Notes: a model not told the origin generated them from the letters alone. Counted from the first letter of the stretch, positions 12,290-22,063 are shown. The stretch: DNA of 64,000 bases from Labedaea rhizosphaerae (GCF_004362825.1 NZ_SNXZ01000001.1:248001-312000), one strand, 5' to 3'. Program-made: numbers and translations.

Positions 12290-12847
12290 TTGTCGGCGAC
12301 CAAGATGCTGGTGCTCGGCGTGGTGCAGGCCGCCGGGGAGGTGCACGGCTACCAGGTGCGCCGTGAGCTGCTGAGCTGGCACGCGGAGAACTGGGCCAAC
12401 GTCAAGCCGGGCTCGATCTACCACGCGTTGAAGAAGGCGGCCAGGGACGGCCTGGTCGACGAGGTCGGCGCGCAACCGGGCGACTCCGGCCCGGACCGGA
12501 TCCGCTACCGGATCACCGAGTCGGGCGTGCGGGAGATCGTCGCCCTGGTCCGCGCCGCGCTGCGCGACGCGACCGACAACGTGACGCTCAACGCCGCGAT
12601 CGCCATGCTTCCGGCGCTGACCAGGGCCGAGGCCATCGACGACCTCGGGGTGCGGATCGTGGAACTGGAGAAGGCGCTGCAGGGCCTTCGGGACTGGATG
12701 GCCAACCCGCAGGAGGGCCTGCCCGAACACGTCCGGGAGCAGGCCGGGCTGTGGACCAACCAGGTCAACGCCGAGCTCGACTGGGCCCGCAAGCTGCTGG
12801 CGCGGCTCAACGCGGGCGCCTACACGATGGCCGACGAGCACGGCTAA
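12290..12847 (+). CDS. PadR family transcriptional regulator
   Basis: 185 residues; TTG start at 12290 with SD GGAGGA about 7 nt upstream. The N-terminal winged helix is typical of PadR (LGVVQAAGEVHGYQVRREL ... VKPGSIYHALKKAARDGLV, with wing RIRYRITESG). The C-terminal half is helical (Vir-like dimerisation region). It lies directly upstream of an exporter gene pair and a duplicated palindrome, so it probably represses the exporter until a toxic ligand is bound, as with many PadR-ABC pairs. Confidence 0.9.
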   Translation: MSATKMLVLGVVQAAGEVHGYQVRRELLSWHAENWANVKPGSIYHALKKAARDGLVDEVGAQPGDSGPDRIRYRITESGVREIVALVRAALRDATDNVTLNAAIAMLPALTRAEAIDDLGVRIVELEKALQGLRDWMANPQEGLPEHVREQAGLWTNQVNAELDWARKLLARLNAGAYTMADEHG

Positions 12848-12905
12848 TCAAAGTTGACTAGTGGACGGCCCTTGCGGAATGCTGTCGCGGTAGTCAAGAT
12901 TGACT
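12846..12905 (+). promoter_or_regulatory. Duplicated PadR operator before the exporter genes
   Basis: AATCAAAGTTGACT (12846-12859) and the perfect palindrome AGTCAAGATTGACT (12892-12905) share the form TCAA-2-TTGACT and are spaced 46 bp start to start. The first overlaps the regulator stop codon. They sit upstream of the ABC ATPase start at 12933 and fit a PadR dimer site. Binding by the adjacent regulator is inferred. Confidence 0.6.
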
Positions 12906-12932
12906 CTCATTCCAAGATACTTAGGGGGCTTT

Positions 12933-13940
12933 ATGATTCACGCACGCGGACTGCGCCGCAGCTTCCGCACGAGAACCGGAACGGTCGAGGCCGTGCGCGG
13001 GGTCGACCTCGACGTCGAGCCCGGTGAACTGGTCGGCTTCCTTGGCCCCAACGGTGCGGGCAAGACCACGACGCTGCGCATGCTGACCACGCTGCTCGAA
13101 CCCACCGACGGCACGGCCACCGTGGCCGGCTGCGACCTGCGCACCGACCCGGTCGGCGTGCGCAGGCAGATCGGTTACGTCGCGCAGAGCGGCGGCAGCT
13201 CGCCGGAGTGCAAGGTCATCGAGGAGATGGAGCTGCAGGGCCGCTTCTACGGCCTGACCTCGGAGCAGGCCCGCGCCCGGTCGGCCGAGCTGACCGCGCG
13301 CATGGACCTCGCGGGCCTGGACCAGCGGCTGATCAAGACCCTGTCCGGCGGCCAGCGCAGGCGCCTGGACATCGCGCTCGGCCTGGTGCACGACCCGAAG
13401 CTGGTGTTCCTCGACGAGCCGACCGCGGCGCTCGACCCGCAGAGCCGGGCCAACCTCTGGACCCACATCAAGGCCATGCACCGCGAGCACAACACCACGG
13501 TCTTCCTGACCACGCACTACCTCGACGAGGCGGACGCGCTCTGCGACCGCATCCTGGTGATCGACAACGGCAAGATCGTCGCCCAGGGCGCGCCGGACGA
13601 GCTGAAGGCCGGCCTCGCGGGCGACCTCGTGACGTTCTCGGTGCCCGTGACCGACGGCGCCCGCGCCGGGGAGATCGCGGCCCGGCTGCCGGAGGTGTCC
13701 GAGGCGGACGTCGACGGCGGCACGGTGCGGTTCCGCGCGCCGCGCGGTGACGTGCTGCTCCCCGACCTGGTGCGCGCGATCGACGCCGCGGCCATCCCGC
13801 TGACCTCGATGAGCGTGACCCGCCCGACGCTCGACGACGTGTTCCTGACCCTGACCGGGCGCAGCCTGCGCGACGCCGAGATGGGCGCCGAGGCGGTCGG
13901 CGAGGCCACCGAAGACAAGGAGACCGCCGATGTGGCGTGA
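12933..13940 (+). CDS. ABC exporter ATPase, DrrA-like
   Basis: 335 residues from ATG 12933 (SD AGGGGG 5 nt upstream). The ABC domain has [10 protein letters not shown], the DrrA-type signature [17 protein letters not shown] and [18 protein letters not shown]-terminal domain (about 235-320) of the kind found in daunorubicin-resistance ATPases follows. It forms a drug or lipid exporter with the ABC-2 permease encoded immediately downstream, whose start overlaps this gene by 11 bp. Confidence 0.92.
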   Translation: MIHARGLRRSFRTRTGTVEAVRGVDLDVEPGELVGFLGPNGAGKTTTLRMLTTLLEPTDGTATVAGCDLRTDPVGVRRQIGYVAQSGGSSPECKVIEEMELQGRFYGLTSEQARARSAELTARMDLAGLDQRLIKTLSGGQRRRLDIALGLVHDPKLVFLDEPTAALDPQSRANLWTHIKAMHREHNTTVFLTTHYLDEADALCDRILVIDNGKIVAQGAPDELKAGLAGDLVTFSVPVTDGARAGEIAARLPEVSEADVDGGTVRFRAPRGDVLLPDLVRAIDAAAIPLTSMSVTRPTLDDVFLTLTGRSLRDAEMGAEAVGEATEDKETADVA

Positions 13941-14694
13941 CACGTGGCTGATCTTCAAGCGTGGGATGGTGCTGTCGCTGCGCAACCCCGTGTGGGTCGT
14001 GATCACGATGATGCAGCCGATCCTGTACCTGGTCCTCTTCGGACCGCTGATGGAGAAGATCACGCAGACGCCCGGCTTCCCGCCCGGCTCGTCGTGGCAG
14101 ATCCTGACGCCGGCGTTGCTGGTGCAGCTCGGGTTGTTCGGCAGCGCGTTCGTCGGGTTCGGCCTGATCGCCGAGTACCGCGCGGGCGTGATCGAGCGGA
14201 TGCGGGTGACCCCGGCCAGCCGCGTCGGGCTGCTGCTCGGCCGGGTGCTGCGCGACGCGGTGCAACTGGTCGTGCAGGCGGTGCTGATCACCGTGCTCGC
14301 GATGCTGGTGTTCGGGCTGCGCGCGCCGTTCTGGGGGATCGTGTTCAGCCTGGCGATGGTGCTGCTGCTGGGCATCACGATGTCGGCGTCGTCCTACGCG
14401 CTGGCGCTGATCCTCAAGAGCGAGGACGCGTTCGCGCCGTTGCTGAACAGCGTGCTGCTGCCGGTGCTGCTGCTCTCCGGGATCATGATCCCGATCACGA
14501 CGGGGCTCGCGCCGAGCTGGCTGTACTGGATCTCGCGGGTCAACCCGTTCACGCACATCGTGGACGCCGAACGCGCGGGCTTCCGCGGCGACTTCGCGCT
14601 GAACGCCATCACCACCGGTGGCGTCATCCTGCTGGTGCTCACCGTGTTGTCGGTCTGGTGGGGCGCCCGGACGTTCCAGCGCGAATCAGGCTGA
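13930..14694 (+). CDS. ABC-2 type permease, DrrB-like
   Basis: 254 residues with about six transmembrane helices, e.g. VWVVITMMQPILYLVLFGPL, LVVQAVLITVLAMLVFGL and GIVFSLAMVLLLGITMSAS, plus the conserved ABC-2 motif LSGIMIPI near the fifth helix. It is the membrane partner of the preceding ATPase. The start codon lies inside the end of the ATPase gene, indicating coupled translation. The substrate is not evident. Confidence 0.9.
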   Translation: MWRDTWLIFKRGMVLSLRNPVWVVITMMQPILYLVLFGPLMEKITQTPGFPPGSSWQILTPALLVQLGLFGSAFVGFGLIAEYRAGVIERMRVTPASRVGLLLGRVLRDAVQLVVQAVLITVLAMLVFGLRAPFWGIVFSLAMVLLLGITMSASSYALALILKSEDAFAPLLNSVLLPVLLLSGIMIPITTGLAPSWLYWISRVNPFTHIVDAERAGFRGDFALNAITTGGVILLVLTVLSVWWGARTFQRESG

Positions 14695-14701
14695 AGCCTC
14701 G

Positions 14702-14742
14702 AATGTCGCATTCAGGACGTCGAGCGTCCTGAATGCGACATT
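14702..14742. terminator. Bidirectional terminator hairpin
   Basis: A perfect 17-bp stem (AATGTCGCATTCAGGAC 14702-14718 with its complement 14726-14742) and 7-nt loop, between convergent genes ending at 14694 (+) and 14748 (-). The arms are themselves partly palindromic (CTGAATGCGACATTCAG), so the cruciform can form in either strand. Confidence 0.8.
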
Positions 14743-14747
14743 CAGGG

Positions 14748-15725
14748 CTAGTGGCCGACCGAGGCCATCCCCGACTCCGGGTAGCGCTCCCCGGCCACCT
14801 GGTCGGCGGGCACCGCGGCCTCGATGGCTTCCTTCTGCTCCGCGGTCAGGGTGAGGTCGACCGCGCCGACGTTCTCCTCGAGGTTGGGGATCTTGCGGGT
14901 GCCCGGGATCGGCACGATGTGCTTGCCCTGCGCCAGCAACCACGCCAGCGCCACCTGCACCGGCGTGGCGCCCATGTCCTCGGCGACCGCGCGCACCTTG
15001 TCGGCCAGCGCGAGGTTGCGCGGCAGGTTCTCCGGCTGCCACTGCGGCAAGGTGCGCCGGAAGTCGTCTTCGGCGAGTTCGTCGAGCGAGCGCACCGTGC
15101 TGGTCAGCATCCCCCGGCCCACCGGCGAGTACGGGACGACGCCGATGCCCAGTTCCCGGCAGGTCGAGTCCACGTCGACGTCGAGGCGGGTGAACAGCGA
15201 GTACTCGATCTGCAGCGCGGTCACCGGGTGCACCTCGTGCGCGGCGCGCAGGGTCTGCGCGTTCACCTCCGACAACCCGATGTGCCGGATCTTCCCGGCC
15301 TGCACCAGCTCGGCCAGCGCGCCCATGGTGTCCTCGATCGGCACGTCCGGGTTGCGCCGGTGCAGGTAGTAGAGGTCGATGTGGTCGAGGCCGAGCCGGC
15401 CCAGCGACGCGTCCACGGCCTTGCGGGCGTAGTCCGGGCTCGAGTCGACGACCAGCTTGGCGCCGTCCCGCCCGGTGATGCCGAACTTCGTCGCCAGCAC
15501 GACCTCGTCACGCCGGCCCGCGATGGTGCGGCCGACGAGTTCCTCGTTGTGGCCCATGCCGTACATGTCGGCGGTGTCCAGCAGCGTGACGCCGAGGTCC
15601 AGCGCGCGGTTGATGGTCTCGGCGGACTCCACGTCGGTGGCCGGGCCGTAGACCTGCGGCGAGAACCCCATGCAGCCGAGGCCCAGGGCCGAGACCTCCA
15701 GGGCGCCGAGCGTGCGCTTGTCCAT
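14748..15725 (-). CDS. Aldo/keto reductase
   Basis: 325 residues from ATG 15725 (SD GAGGGG). NADPH-dependent TIM-barrel oxidoreductase with [20 protein letters not shown] at the N-terminus, catalytic tetrad regions DTADMYG (Asp, Tyr), VLATKFG (Lys) and DLYYLHR (His), and the coenzyme-binding [16 protein letters not shown] near the C-terminus. It belongs to the AKR13-like plant/bacterial group by pattern. It lies alone, convergent with the exporter pair. The substrate is unknown. Confidence 0.93.
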   Translation of the reverse strand: MDKRTLGALEVSALGLGCMGFSPQVYGPATDVESAETINRALDLGVTLLDTADMYGMGHNEELVGRTIAGRRDEVVLATKFGITGRDGAKLVVDSSPDYARKAVDASLGRLGLDHIDLYYLHRRNPDVPIEDTMGALAELVQAGKIRHIGLSEVNAQTLRAAHEVHPVTALQIEYSLFTRLDVDVDSTCRELGIGVVPYSPVGRGMLTSTVRSLDELAEDDFRRTLPQWQPENLPRNLALADKVRAVAEDMGATPVQVALAWLLAQGKHIVPIPGTRKIPNLEENVGAVDLTLTAEQKEAIEAAVPADQVAGERYPESGMASVGH

Positions 15726-15780
15726 CGGTTTTCCCCTCGTTGGTGTCCAGTCCACCCAACACCCTCGACCGCGCTCCAGG

Positions 15781-16770
15781 TCAACCCAATTCGGTGCGCA
15801 TCCAGAAGACGTTGTACGGATTCCATTGCGACATCGCGAAGTGCAGCGTCGTGCCGTGCGCCGACGACGGGTGCAGGTAGCCGCCGTACAGGCCCGGGTA
15901 GTCCCGCCCGGACACCAGGACGTCGCCGCCGGTCCACGGTCCGGTCGGCTCCGGCGCGGTGCGCAGCACGATCGCCGCGCGGTGCTCGTCGAGGTGCACG
16001 GCGAGCCACTGGTCCAGGGTGTCGTTGTACAGCACCGACATCTCGCCGACCGGACCGCGGAAGACGGGCTTCGCGGCCCATTCGTCCCCACGCCGCCAGT
16101 CCGCGCCGGTCCAGTACTCGTAGCGTTCCGGCACCAGGATGTCCTCAGTGGACACCCGGGCCAGTCGTGCGTCGCCGAACCGGCCGTTGGGCGTGCCGAA
16201 GAGGTACCGGCCGCCGTCGAAGGTGGCGAAACAGCCGACCTGGAAGGGGTGGTTGTGCCGCCAGAGGTGCCGCCACCGCGCGTTGTGCCAGCGGGCCTGC
16301 TCCGGCCGCTCCCAGGTCGTCCCGCCGTCGTGCGACACGGCGATGCCGGCGAAGTTCGTGCGCCAGCGGCCCGGGCCGTCCCAGCTCTTCACCGACATGT
16401 AGTGCAGGTAGTGCGTCGCGCCGACCGCCGTGCCCGAGTTGGGGATGACCGTGGCCTCGTTCTCCCGGTCGCGGCCGAAGAGCTCGGCGGCCATGCCGTC
16501 GTCCCGGGCGGCGACCTCGTCGAGGACCAGGCCGTGCGTGAAGTCGTCACCGGCGTAGGCGAGCACGTTGCAACGCCAGTCGGAGCCCTCGGCCGGCCCA
16601 GCGCCGCTACCACCCCAGCCGTGGCCGTAGGTGTCGCCGAAGACAACCCGGACCCGCCCGTCGTCACCGGCCCACATCAGCCCCAGGTCGGTGGCGTGGA
16701 TGCCGAACCGGCGCGCGGTGTCGTTCACCGAGTCGTCCCCGGTGATCTTCGCGACCAATGTCGTTTCCAC
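15781..16770 (-). CDS. DUF4185 domain protein
   Basis: 329 residues of a beta-propeller-like fold related to glycosidase families: [13 protein letters not shown] near 60, [17 protein letters not shown] near 145, and [20 protein letters not shown] near the C-terminus. No signal peptide is visible, unlike many relatives. The family is often annotated as possible sugar-active or sugar-binding, but no reaction is established. It is divergent from a methyltransferase gene, sharing a short upstream region. Confidence 0.75.
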   Translation of the reverse strand: METTLVAKITGDDSVNDTARRFGIHATDLGLMWAGDDGRVRVVFGDTYGHGWGGSGAGPAEGSDWRCNVLAYAGDDFTHGLVLDEVAARDDGMAAELFGRDRENEATVIPNSGTAVGATHYLHYMSVKSWDGPGRWRTNFAGIAVSHDGGTTWERPEQARWHNARWRHLWRHNHPFQVGCFATFDGGRYLFGTPNGRFGDARLARVSTEDILVPERYEYWTGADWRRGDEWAAKPVFRGPVGEMSVLYNDTLDQWLAVHLDEHRAAIVLRTAPEPTGPWTGGDVLVSGRDYPGLYGGYLHPSSAHGTTLHFAMSQWNPYNVFWMRTELG

Positions 16771-16799
16771 CTGACGACGGTAAGCCGTACCGTGCGCCC

Positions 16800-17510
16800 G
16801 TGCCCGACGCGATCTTCGACGACCCCCGCCTCGCGCGGATCTACGACGACTTCGACGGGCCGCGCCACGACCTCGACGCGTACGTGGCGATCGTCGAGGA
16901 GCTGGGTGCGCGGCACGTGCTGGACGTCGGCTGCGGCACCGGCAACCTGGCGCTCATCCTGGCCGAACGCGAACTCATGGTCGACGCCGTCGACCCGGCA
17001 CTCGCGTCGCTCGAGGTGGCCCGGTCGAAGCGTGGCGCGCACTGGGTCGCGTGGCACCACGGCGATGCCCGCGACCTGCCGCCGGTCGGCGCCGACCTGG
17101 CGGTGATGACCGGGAACGTCGCCCAGGTCTTCCTCACCGACGAGGACTGGGCTTCGGTGTTGCGGTCGATCCGCGCGGCACTGCGGCCCGGCGGTCACCT
17201 GGTCTTCGAGACCCGGCGCCCGGAGTTCCGGGCGTGGGAGCAGTGGTCCGCCGACCCGGCCGAGGTGACCATCGCCGGCGTGACCCAGCACCGCGAGGTC
17301 ACCGAGGTCCGGCTGCCGCTCGTGTCGTTCCGCTACACGTACACCTTCGCCGACGGCACGGTCGTCACGTCGGACTCGACCTTGCGGTTCCGCTCCCGCG
17401 ACGAGGTCGAGGCCAGCCTCGCCGAGCAGGGCTACCGCGTGCTGGACGTGCGTCAGGCCCCGGACCGGCCCGGCCGCGAGTTCGTGTTCATCGCGACGGC
17501 GGAGTCGTAG
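16800..17510 (+). CDS. Class I SAM-dependent methyltransferase
   Basis: 236 residues from the GTG at 16800 (MPDAIFDDPRLARIYDDFDG). I prefer this start because TACCGT (16788-16793) lies 6 nt before it, a leaderless promoter arrangement; an ATG at 16758 would overlap the divergent gene. SAM motif I is VLDVGCGTGNLAL, the post-I acidic residue is in VDAVDP, and motif IV is ADLAVMTGNVAQVF. It belongs to the small-molecule methyltransferase superfamily with unknown substrate. Its tail overlaps the convergent rsmI by 58 bp. Confidence 0.85.
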   Translation: MPDAIFDDPRLARIYDDFDGPRHDLDAYVAIVEELGARHVLDVGCGTGNLALILAERELMVDAVDPALASLEVARSKRGAHWVAWHHGDARDLPPVGADLAVMTGNVAQVFLTDEDWASVLRSIRAALRPGGHLVFETRRPEFRAWEQWSADPAEVTIAGVTQHREVTEVRLPLVSFRYTYTFADGTVVTSDSTLRFRSRDEVEASLAEQGYRVLDVRQAPDRPGREFVFIATAES

Positions 17511-18310
17511 AGCGCCTTCTTGCTGACGCCGTGCTCACCCGCGACCTGCGCGGCGGCGTCCTTGAGCCGCATCCCGTCGTCGGCGAGCGCGCGCACCTGC
17601 TCGACCAGCGACGGCAGATCGGCCTCGACCTTCGGGGCCGGCGCGAGCACCACGGTGATCTCCCCACGCACGCCCTCGGCCGCCCACTCGGCGAGCTCGG
17701 CCAGCGTCCCCCGCCGGACTTCTTCGTACTGCTTGGTCAGCTCCCGGCACACCGCCGCCCGCCGCTCCCCGCCGAGCACACGGACGGCGTCGGCCATCGT
17801 GGAAGCGATCCGGTGCGGCGACTCGAAGAACACCGCGGTGCGCGGCTCCTCTTTGAGCGCGCGCAACCACCGCTCCCGCTCGCCGGGCTTGCGGGGCGCG
17901 AACCCCTCGAAGCAGAACCGCTCACAGGGCAGCCCCGAAAGCGCCAGCGCGGTGGTGACCGCGGACGGCCCCGGCAGGCAGGTGATCGGCAAGTCGTTGT
18001 CGACACACGCCGTGACCAGCCGATATCCAGGATCCGACACGCTGGGCATGCCCGCGTCCGTGACGAGGAGGACGGTCTGGCCGCTCGCGATGGCCTCGAC
18101 CAGCCCATCGATGCGCGCGGTCTCGACGGCGTCGTAGAAGCTGACCACCTTGCCGCCGATGGTGACCCCGAGCGCGGCCGCGAGCGCCTTGGTCCGCCGC
18201 GTGTCCTCCGCGGCCACGATGTCGGCGGTGCCCAGCGCCGCCACCAGGCGCGGGGAGGCGTCGCGCACCTCCCCGAGCGGCGTCGCCGCCAGCACCAGCC
18301 CCGTGTTCAC
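17453..18310 (-). CDS. rsmI: 16S rRNA (cytidine1402-2'-O)-methyltransferase
   Basis: RsmI 2'-O-methylates C1402 in the ribosomal P site. 285 residues from GTG 18310 with family motifs LVLAATPLGE, VAAEDTRRTKAL, VLLVTDAGMPSVSDPGYRLV and PGPSAVTTALALSGLP. TACGCT (18317-18322) is 6 nt before the start, implying a leaderless mRNA. In mycobacteria rsmI neighbours pmt divergently; here two extra genes separate them. Confidence 0.94.
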   Translation of the reverse strand: MNTGLVLAATPLGEVRDASPRLVAALGTADIVAAEDTRRTKALAAALGVTIGGKVVSFYDAVETARIDGLVEAIASGQTVLLVTDAGMPSVSDPGYRLVTACVDNDLPITCLPGPSAVTTALALSGLPCERFCFEGFAPRKPGERERWLRALKEEPRTAVFFESPHRIASTMADAVRVLGGERRAAVCRELTKQYEEVRRGTLAELAEWAAEGVRGEITVVLAPAPKVEADLPSLVEQVRALADDGMRLKDAAAQVAGEHGVSKKALYDSAVAMNTNSRPGRSGA

Positions 18311-18374
18311 TCGTCCAGCGTAGAGATGTCGAAACGCCTGCCACCCACCGCGATGACGTGCCACCCTGCGTGAT

Positions 18375-18905
18375 GTGGCAGATGAACTGGAGGCGCTGAC
18401 CGAAGCCGCTGAGAAGCTGCATGCGGCGCGGGTCGAAGCGGCGAAGAAGGTCAAGGACTTCGGCGGGCTGCGGGAACAGCTGGGCCAGATCCGGGCGATC
18501 GTGCACTCCCCCGACGGTTCCGTCGCGGTGGCGGCCGGTCCCGGCGGCACGGTGCAGGACATCAGGTTCGCCCCGCAGGCCATGGCGCTGGGCCCGGAGG
18601 GCCTGCGCGCCGCGGTGATGGGCACCCTCCGGCAGGCGATCGCCCAGGCCGCCCGCCAGCAAGCGCAGCTGGTTCAGCAGTACGTCGGCGACGACATGGA
18701 CGTTGTCGGGCAGGTCCGCGCCACCCAGGCGAAGACGGCTCCACAGGCGCCGGTGATCCCACCGCCGCCGCCCGCTGCCCCGGCCGCTCCCCCAGCTGCC
18801 TCGCCCCAGCGGCCACCCCGTCCGGCTCGCCCCCGGCCACCGGTGGAGGACGAACCGGCCGAATACCAGGTCAACCTCGTCCGCCGCCCCAAGGACCGCC
18901 GATGA
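18375..18905 (+). CDS. YbaB/EbfC-like nucleoid-associated protein
   Basis: 176 residues. The N-terminal 110 form a helix-strand-helix YbaB fold (LTEAAEKLHAARVEAAKKV, then SPDGSVAVAAGPGGTVQDIRF, then LRQAIAQAARQQAQLVQQYV), followed by a Pro/Ala-rich linker and an acidic-basic tail. YbaB proteins bind DNA as dimers, but the fused copies beside ESX-type genes in actinomycetes have unknown roles. The GTG start at 18375 is likely. The stop overlaps the next gene by 4 bp (ATGA), so the two proteins are probably made together. Confidence 0.8.
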   Translation: MADELEALTEAAEKLHAARVEAAKKVKDFGGLREQLGQIRAIVHSPDGSVAVAAGPGGTVQDIRFAPQAMALGPEGLRAAVMGTLRQAIAQAARQQAQLVQQYVGDDMDVVGQVRATQAKTAPQAPVIPPPPPAAPAAPPAASPQRPPRPARPRPPVEDEPAEYQVNLVRRPKDRR

Positions 18906-20374
18906 ACTACGTCGCCAGTCCTGCGGACATAGCCACCTTCGCCCAGACGCTTTACACGGACTTCCACCCGCGGGCACAGGTGCTGCAAGGCAACGTCCAG
19001 GCAGCCGAGGTCATGGAACCGGTCTTCGGCCCGTTGCTGACCGAGTTCACCTCGTTCTACAGCGACTACGAAGCGCTTCATTGTGAGTTGGTCAAGCACA
19101 TCAACTCGATCACCATCGGCATCAGCTCGGCCGCGGACAAGTTCAACGCGACCGCCGCCTCCTACCACGGCACGGACGCAGCCAACCAGCAGAGCATGAT
19201 CAAGCTGGCCAACGAGCTCGACGAGGCTCGCGGCACCACCCTCGATCCCAACGGCGGGCCGAAGCCGGACACCGACTACTCCTCGAGCGTCATCTTCAAC
19301 GAGTACTACAAGGACCCCGGTGAGCGGACGAACATCGGCGATCGGGCGCTGAGCAGCGGGCAAGGCTTCGCCGGAGCGGTGACGAAGTTGTACACCGACG
19401 CCATGGCGATGGGTGAGGGCAATAGCGTCGACGCCGCCAACCTCATCGTCGACGCGGGCGTCCTGATCGAGAGCTGGGTGAACGACGCCACCCAAGCCAT
19501 TGCCGATCCGCTCGGGTTCCTGATCCAGAACGGCCTGGGCTTCGTCATGAAGTTCTTCACGCCGCTCAAGGCATTCATCGATCTGACGAGCGGGAACCCC
19601 GATGCGCTGAAGGCCGCTTCGAGTCGGTACAAGCAACTCGCCGAGGACTTGGAACGACTGGCCACCGACATCGTCGGCGTCGCGAAGACGACGATCACGA
19701 ACTGGGACGGCGATGCGGCCACCGCCGCGGCCGCGACCACTTCCCTGTTCGTGAAAGGTGTGCACGGCACGGCTGGGGTGGCCGGCGACATCGCGGCGAT
19801 GCTCCAGTTGCTCGCCGTGCTTGTCCAGGCGCTCGAGGACACAATCCTCGGGATCGTCACCGACATCGTCGAGCGCCTGATCATCCTTTGGCTCACGGCG
19901 ATCCCTGAAGCGCCCCTCACCGGTGGCGCCAGTACCGCCGCGGCGGCCACGGAATCGGGGGTGGAGGTCGCGCGTGGCACCGAGAAGTCCGGCACCACCG
20001 TCGAGAAGGCCTGCTCGATCTACACCCGCGCCGGCAAGGTGTTGAACAAGCTGCGCAGCCGGCTACAGAGCAACGAGCGCCTCTACGGCGGCTTCACCAA
20101 GGGACTCGCCAAGGAAGTCGTCGAGGGCGACAAGCTGACCTACGCGAAGCTCGCGAAGGACGCCGGCGAACGCCTGGTAGGACTGGACAAGACGTTCATG
20201 CCTGGCGATGGCATGGAAGGCACCAAGGAGCGCCGCGATCCGGGCAAGGTGATGAGCAAGGGGATGGGCTACGCACAGACCATCACCAATGCCGGCGAGG
20301 ACCGCAACATCGGCACCGACGAGTCGGATGAAGAGATCGACCAGCAGCTCGGCTACGGCGAGCCCAAGCCCTGA
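18902..20374 (+). CDS. ESX/type VII-associated protein, EspC-like N-terminus
   Basis: 490 residues. The first 120 form a helical hairpin domain typical of ESX-secreted or ESX-associated proteins, with the EspC-like SSAADKFNATAASYHGTDAA segment near 75-94. The central region (about 165-320) is helical and hydrophobic in places (AMLQLLAVLVQALEDTILGIV), and the C-terminus is charged without a recognisable toxin domain. It is translationally coupled to the YbaB-like gene upstream. A type VII secretion substrate or chaperoned partner is inferred; no ESX machinery genes lie in the window. Confidence 0.65.
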   Translation: MNYVASPADIATFAQTLYTDFHPRAQVLQGNVQAAEVMEPVFGPLLTEFTSFYSDYEALHCELVKHINSITIGISSAADKFNATAASYHGTDAANQQSMIKLANELDEARGTTLDPNGGPKPDTDYSSSVIFNEYYKDPGERTNIGDRALSSGQGFAGAVTKLYTDAMAMGEGNSVDAANLIVDAGVLIESWVNDATQAIADPLGFLIQNGLGFVMKFFTPLKAFIDLTSGNPDALKAASSRYKQLAEDLERLATDIVGVAKTTITNWDGDAATAAAATTSLFVKGVHGTAGVAGDIAAMLQLLAVLVQALEDTILGIVTDIVERLIILWLTAIPEAPLTGGASTAAAATESGVEVARGTEKSGTTVEKACSIYTRAGKVLNKLRSRLQSNERLYGGFTKGLAKEVVEGDKLTYAKLAKDAGERLVGLDKTFMPGDGMEGTKERRDPGKVMSKGMGYAQTITNAGEDRNIGTDESDEEIDQQLGYGEPKP

Positions 20375-20425
20375 CGGCACCGTCCCGACGCGGACCGAAC
20401 ACCGGGCGCTTTACCATCTGCGGTC

Positions 20426-21991
20426 GTGAGCGTGCTGGCTGCGGACGAGGCGAGGGCATCCGACGAATCGAATGCCGGGGCGCCGTCACCCGAGGCCGCC
20501 CGCACGGCCGCGCGGGTGATCGGCAACCCGATGCCGGCCGACCGGCTGCGTGGCTGGGTGGTCACGCTGGTCATCGGGCTCATCGGCGGGTTGGTCCGGC
20601 TGCAGAACCTCGGCTCGCCCACCGACAACGGCTCGCCCGTCTTCGACGAGAAGCACTACGTCCCGCAGGCGTGGCAGATGCTGCGCAACGGCGGCTACGA
20701 GGACAACCCCGGCTACGAGCTGACCGTCCACCCGCCGCTGGGCAAGGAGCTCATCGCCATCGGCGAGTGGCTCTTCGGCTACAACGGCTGGGGCTGGCGC
20801 TTCACCGGCGCCGTGTGCGGCACGTTGATGATCATCATGATCGTCCGGATCGCGCGGCGGTTGACCCGCTCGACGCTGCTCGGCGCGGTCGCCGGCATCC
20901 TGCTCATCTGCGACGGCGTGCTGCACCTGCAGAGCCGGACGGGGATGCTCGACATCTTCCTGGCGTTCTGGGTGCTCGTCGCGTTCGGCTTCATGCTGCT
21001 CGACCGCGACCAAGTGCGCTCACGGCTGGCCATCGCCGTCGAGGAGGGCTGGGCCACCGCGTCGCTATACGGGCCGCGGCTAGGGTTCCGATGGTACCGC
21101 TTCGCGGTGGGTGTCTCGCTCGGTCTCGCGTTGGGCACCAAGTGGTCGGGCATGTACTTCGTCGCCGGGTTTGGGCTGCTCTCGGTGATCTGGGACGCGA
21201 CCGCGCGCCGCGCCGCCGGCGTGCGGCACCCGTGGCAGGGCGCGCTGCTGCGTGACGTGCTGCCCGCCCTGTGGAGTTTCATCGCCGTGGCGGTGCTGGT
21301 CTACCTGGCGTGCTGGGCGCCGTGGTTCAGCAGTGAGACCGGCATCGACCGCTACCTGGCCACCAAGACCGACCACCACGGCTGGTACGACTTCATGCCG
21401 CAGGCGTTGCGCGCGCTGTGGCAGTACTCGGGCAACGTCCTGCACTTCCACGAGACGCTGGTGACCCCGAAGGACAACCCGCACCCGTGGGAGTCCAAGC
21501 CGTGGACCTGGCCGATGGGTCTGCGACCACAGCTGTACTACTACAACGACACCGGCGCCGCGTGCGGCACCGACCACTGCATCAAGGCGACGATGTTGAT
21601 CGGCACGCCCGCGATGTGGTGGCTGTCGGTGCCGATGCTGGCCTGGTCGTTGTGGAAGACGGTCTTCCGCACCGACTGGCGTTACGCCGCCGTGCTGGCC
21701 GGCTACCTGTCGGGCTACCTGCCGTGGTTCCTGAACCTCGACCGCCAGATGTACTTCTTCTACGCCACCCCGCTCGCGGCGTTCCTGGTGCTGGGCCTCG
21801 TGCTGTGCCTGGGCGAGATCGGCGGCCAACTGCGCGACGGCCTGGAACGCAGGACGACCGGCCTGCTGGTGATCTCGCTCTACGTGGGCCTGGTCGTCGC
21901 GAACTTCGTGTGGCTCTGGCCCGTCCTCAACGGCGACTCCATCACCGACACCCACTGGCAAATGGAACACTGGCTCCCCTCCTGGGACTGA
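20426..21991 (+). CDS. pmt: Protein O-mannosyltransferase (polyprenyl-phosphate-mannose dependent)
   Basis: 521-residue GT39 membrane enzyme that transfers mannose from polyprenyl-phosphate-mannose to Ser/Thr of exported proteins. The catalytic Asp-Glu is in SPVFDEKHYVPQAWQML, followed by ELTVHPPLGKELIAIGEWLFG; about ten transmembrane helices follow and the C-terminal part has YFLPWF-like LSGYLPWFLNLDRQMYFFY. GTG start at 20426 with TACCAT (20412-20417) 8 nt upstream. It equals Rv1002c by sequence type and position. Its stop is followed at once by the first 22-bp repeat array. Confidence 0.94.
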   Translation: MSVLAADEARASDESNAGAPSPEAARTAARVIGNPMPADRLRGWVVTLVIGLIGGLVRLQNLGSPTDNGSPVFDEKHYVPQAWQMLRNGGYEDNPGYELTVHPPLGKELIAIGEWLFGYNGWGWRFTGAVCGTLMIIMIVRIARRLTRSTLLGAVAGILLICDGVLHLQSRTGMLDIFLAFWVLVAFGFMLLDRDQVRSRLAIAVEEGWATASLYGPRLGFRWYRFAVGVSLGLALGTKWSGMYFVAGFGLLSVIWDATARRAAGVRHPWQGALLRDVLPALWSFIAVAVLVYLACWAPWFSSETGIDRYLATKTDHHGWYDFMPQALRALWQYSGNVLHFHETLVTPKDNPHPWESKPWTWPMGLRPQLYYYNDTGAACGTDHCIKATMLIGTPAMWWLSVPMLAWSLWKTVFRTDWRYAAVLAGYLSGYLPWFLNLDRQMYFFYATPLAAFLVLGLVLCLGEIGGQLRDGLERRTTGLLVISLYVGLVVANFVWLWPVLNGDSITDTHWQMEHWLPSWD

Positions 21992-22000
21992 CCCCTCCCG

Positions 22001-22053
22001 CGCGTGTCCCCTCCTCCGACCCCGCGTGTCCCCTCCTCCGACCCGGTGTGTCC
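22001..22053 (+). repeat. 22-bp tandem repeat array 1 (GTGTCCCCTCCTCC)
   Basis: Two identical 22-bp units starting CGCGTGTCCCCTCCTCCG (22001-22022, 22023-22044) and a partial third (GGTGTGTCC). They begin 10 bp after the pmt TGA. The same unit recurs inverted at 23051-23137, after the prpE stop. Confidence 0.75.
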
Positions 22054-22063
22054 GCGCTTTGAG

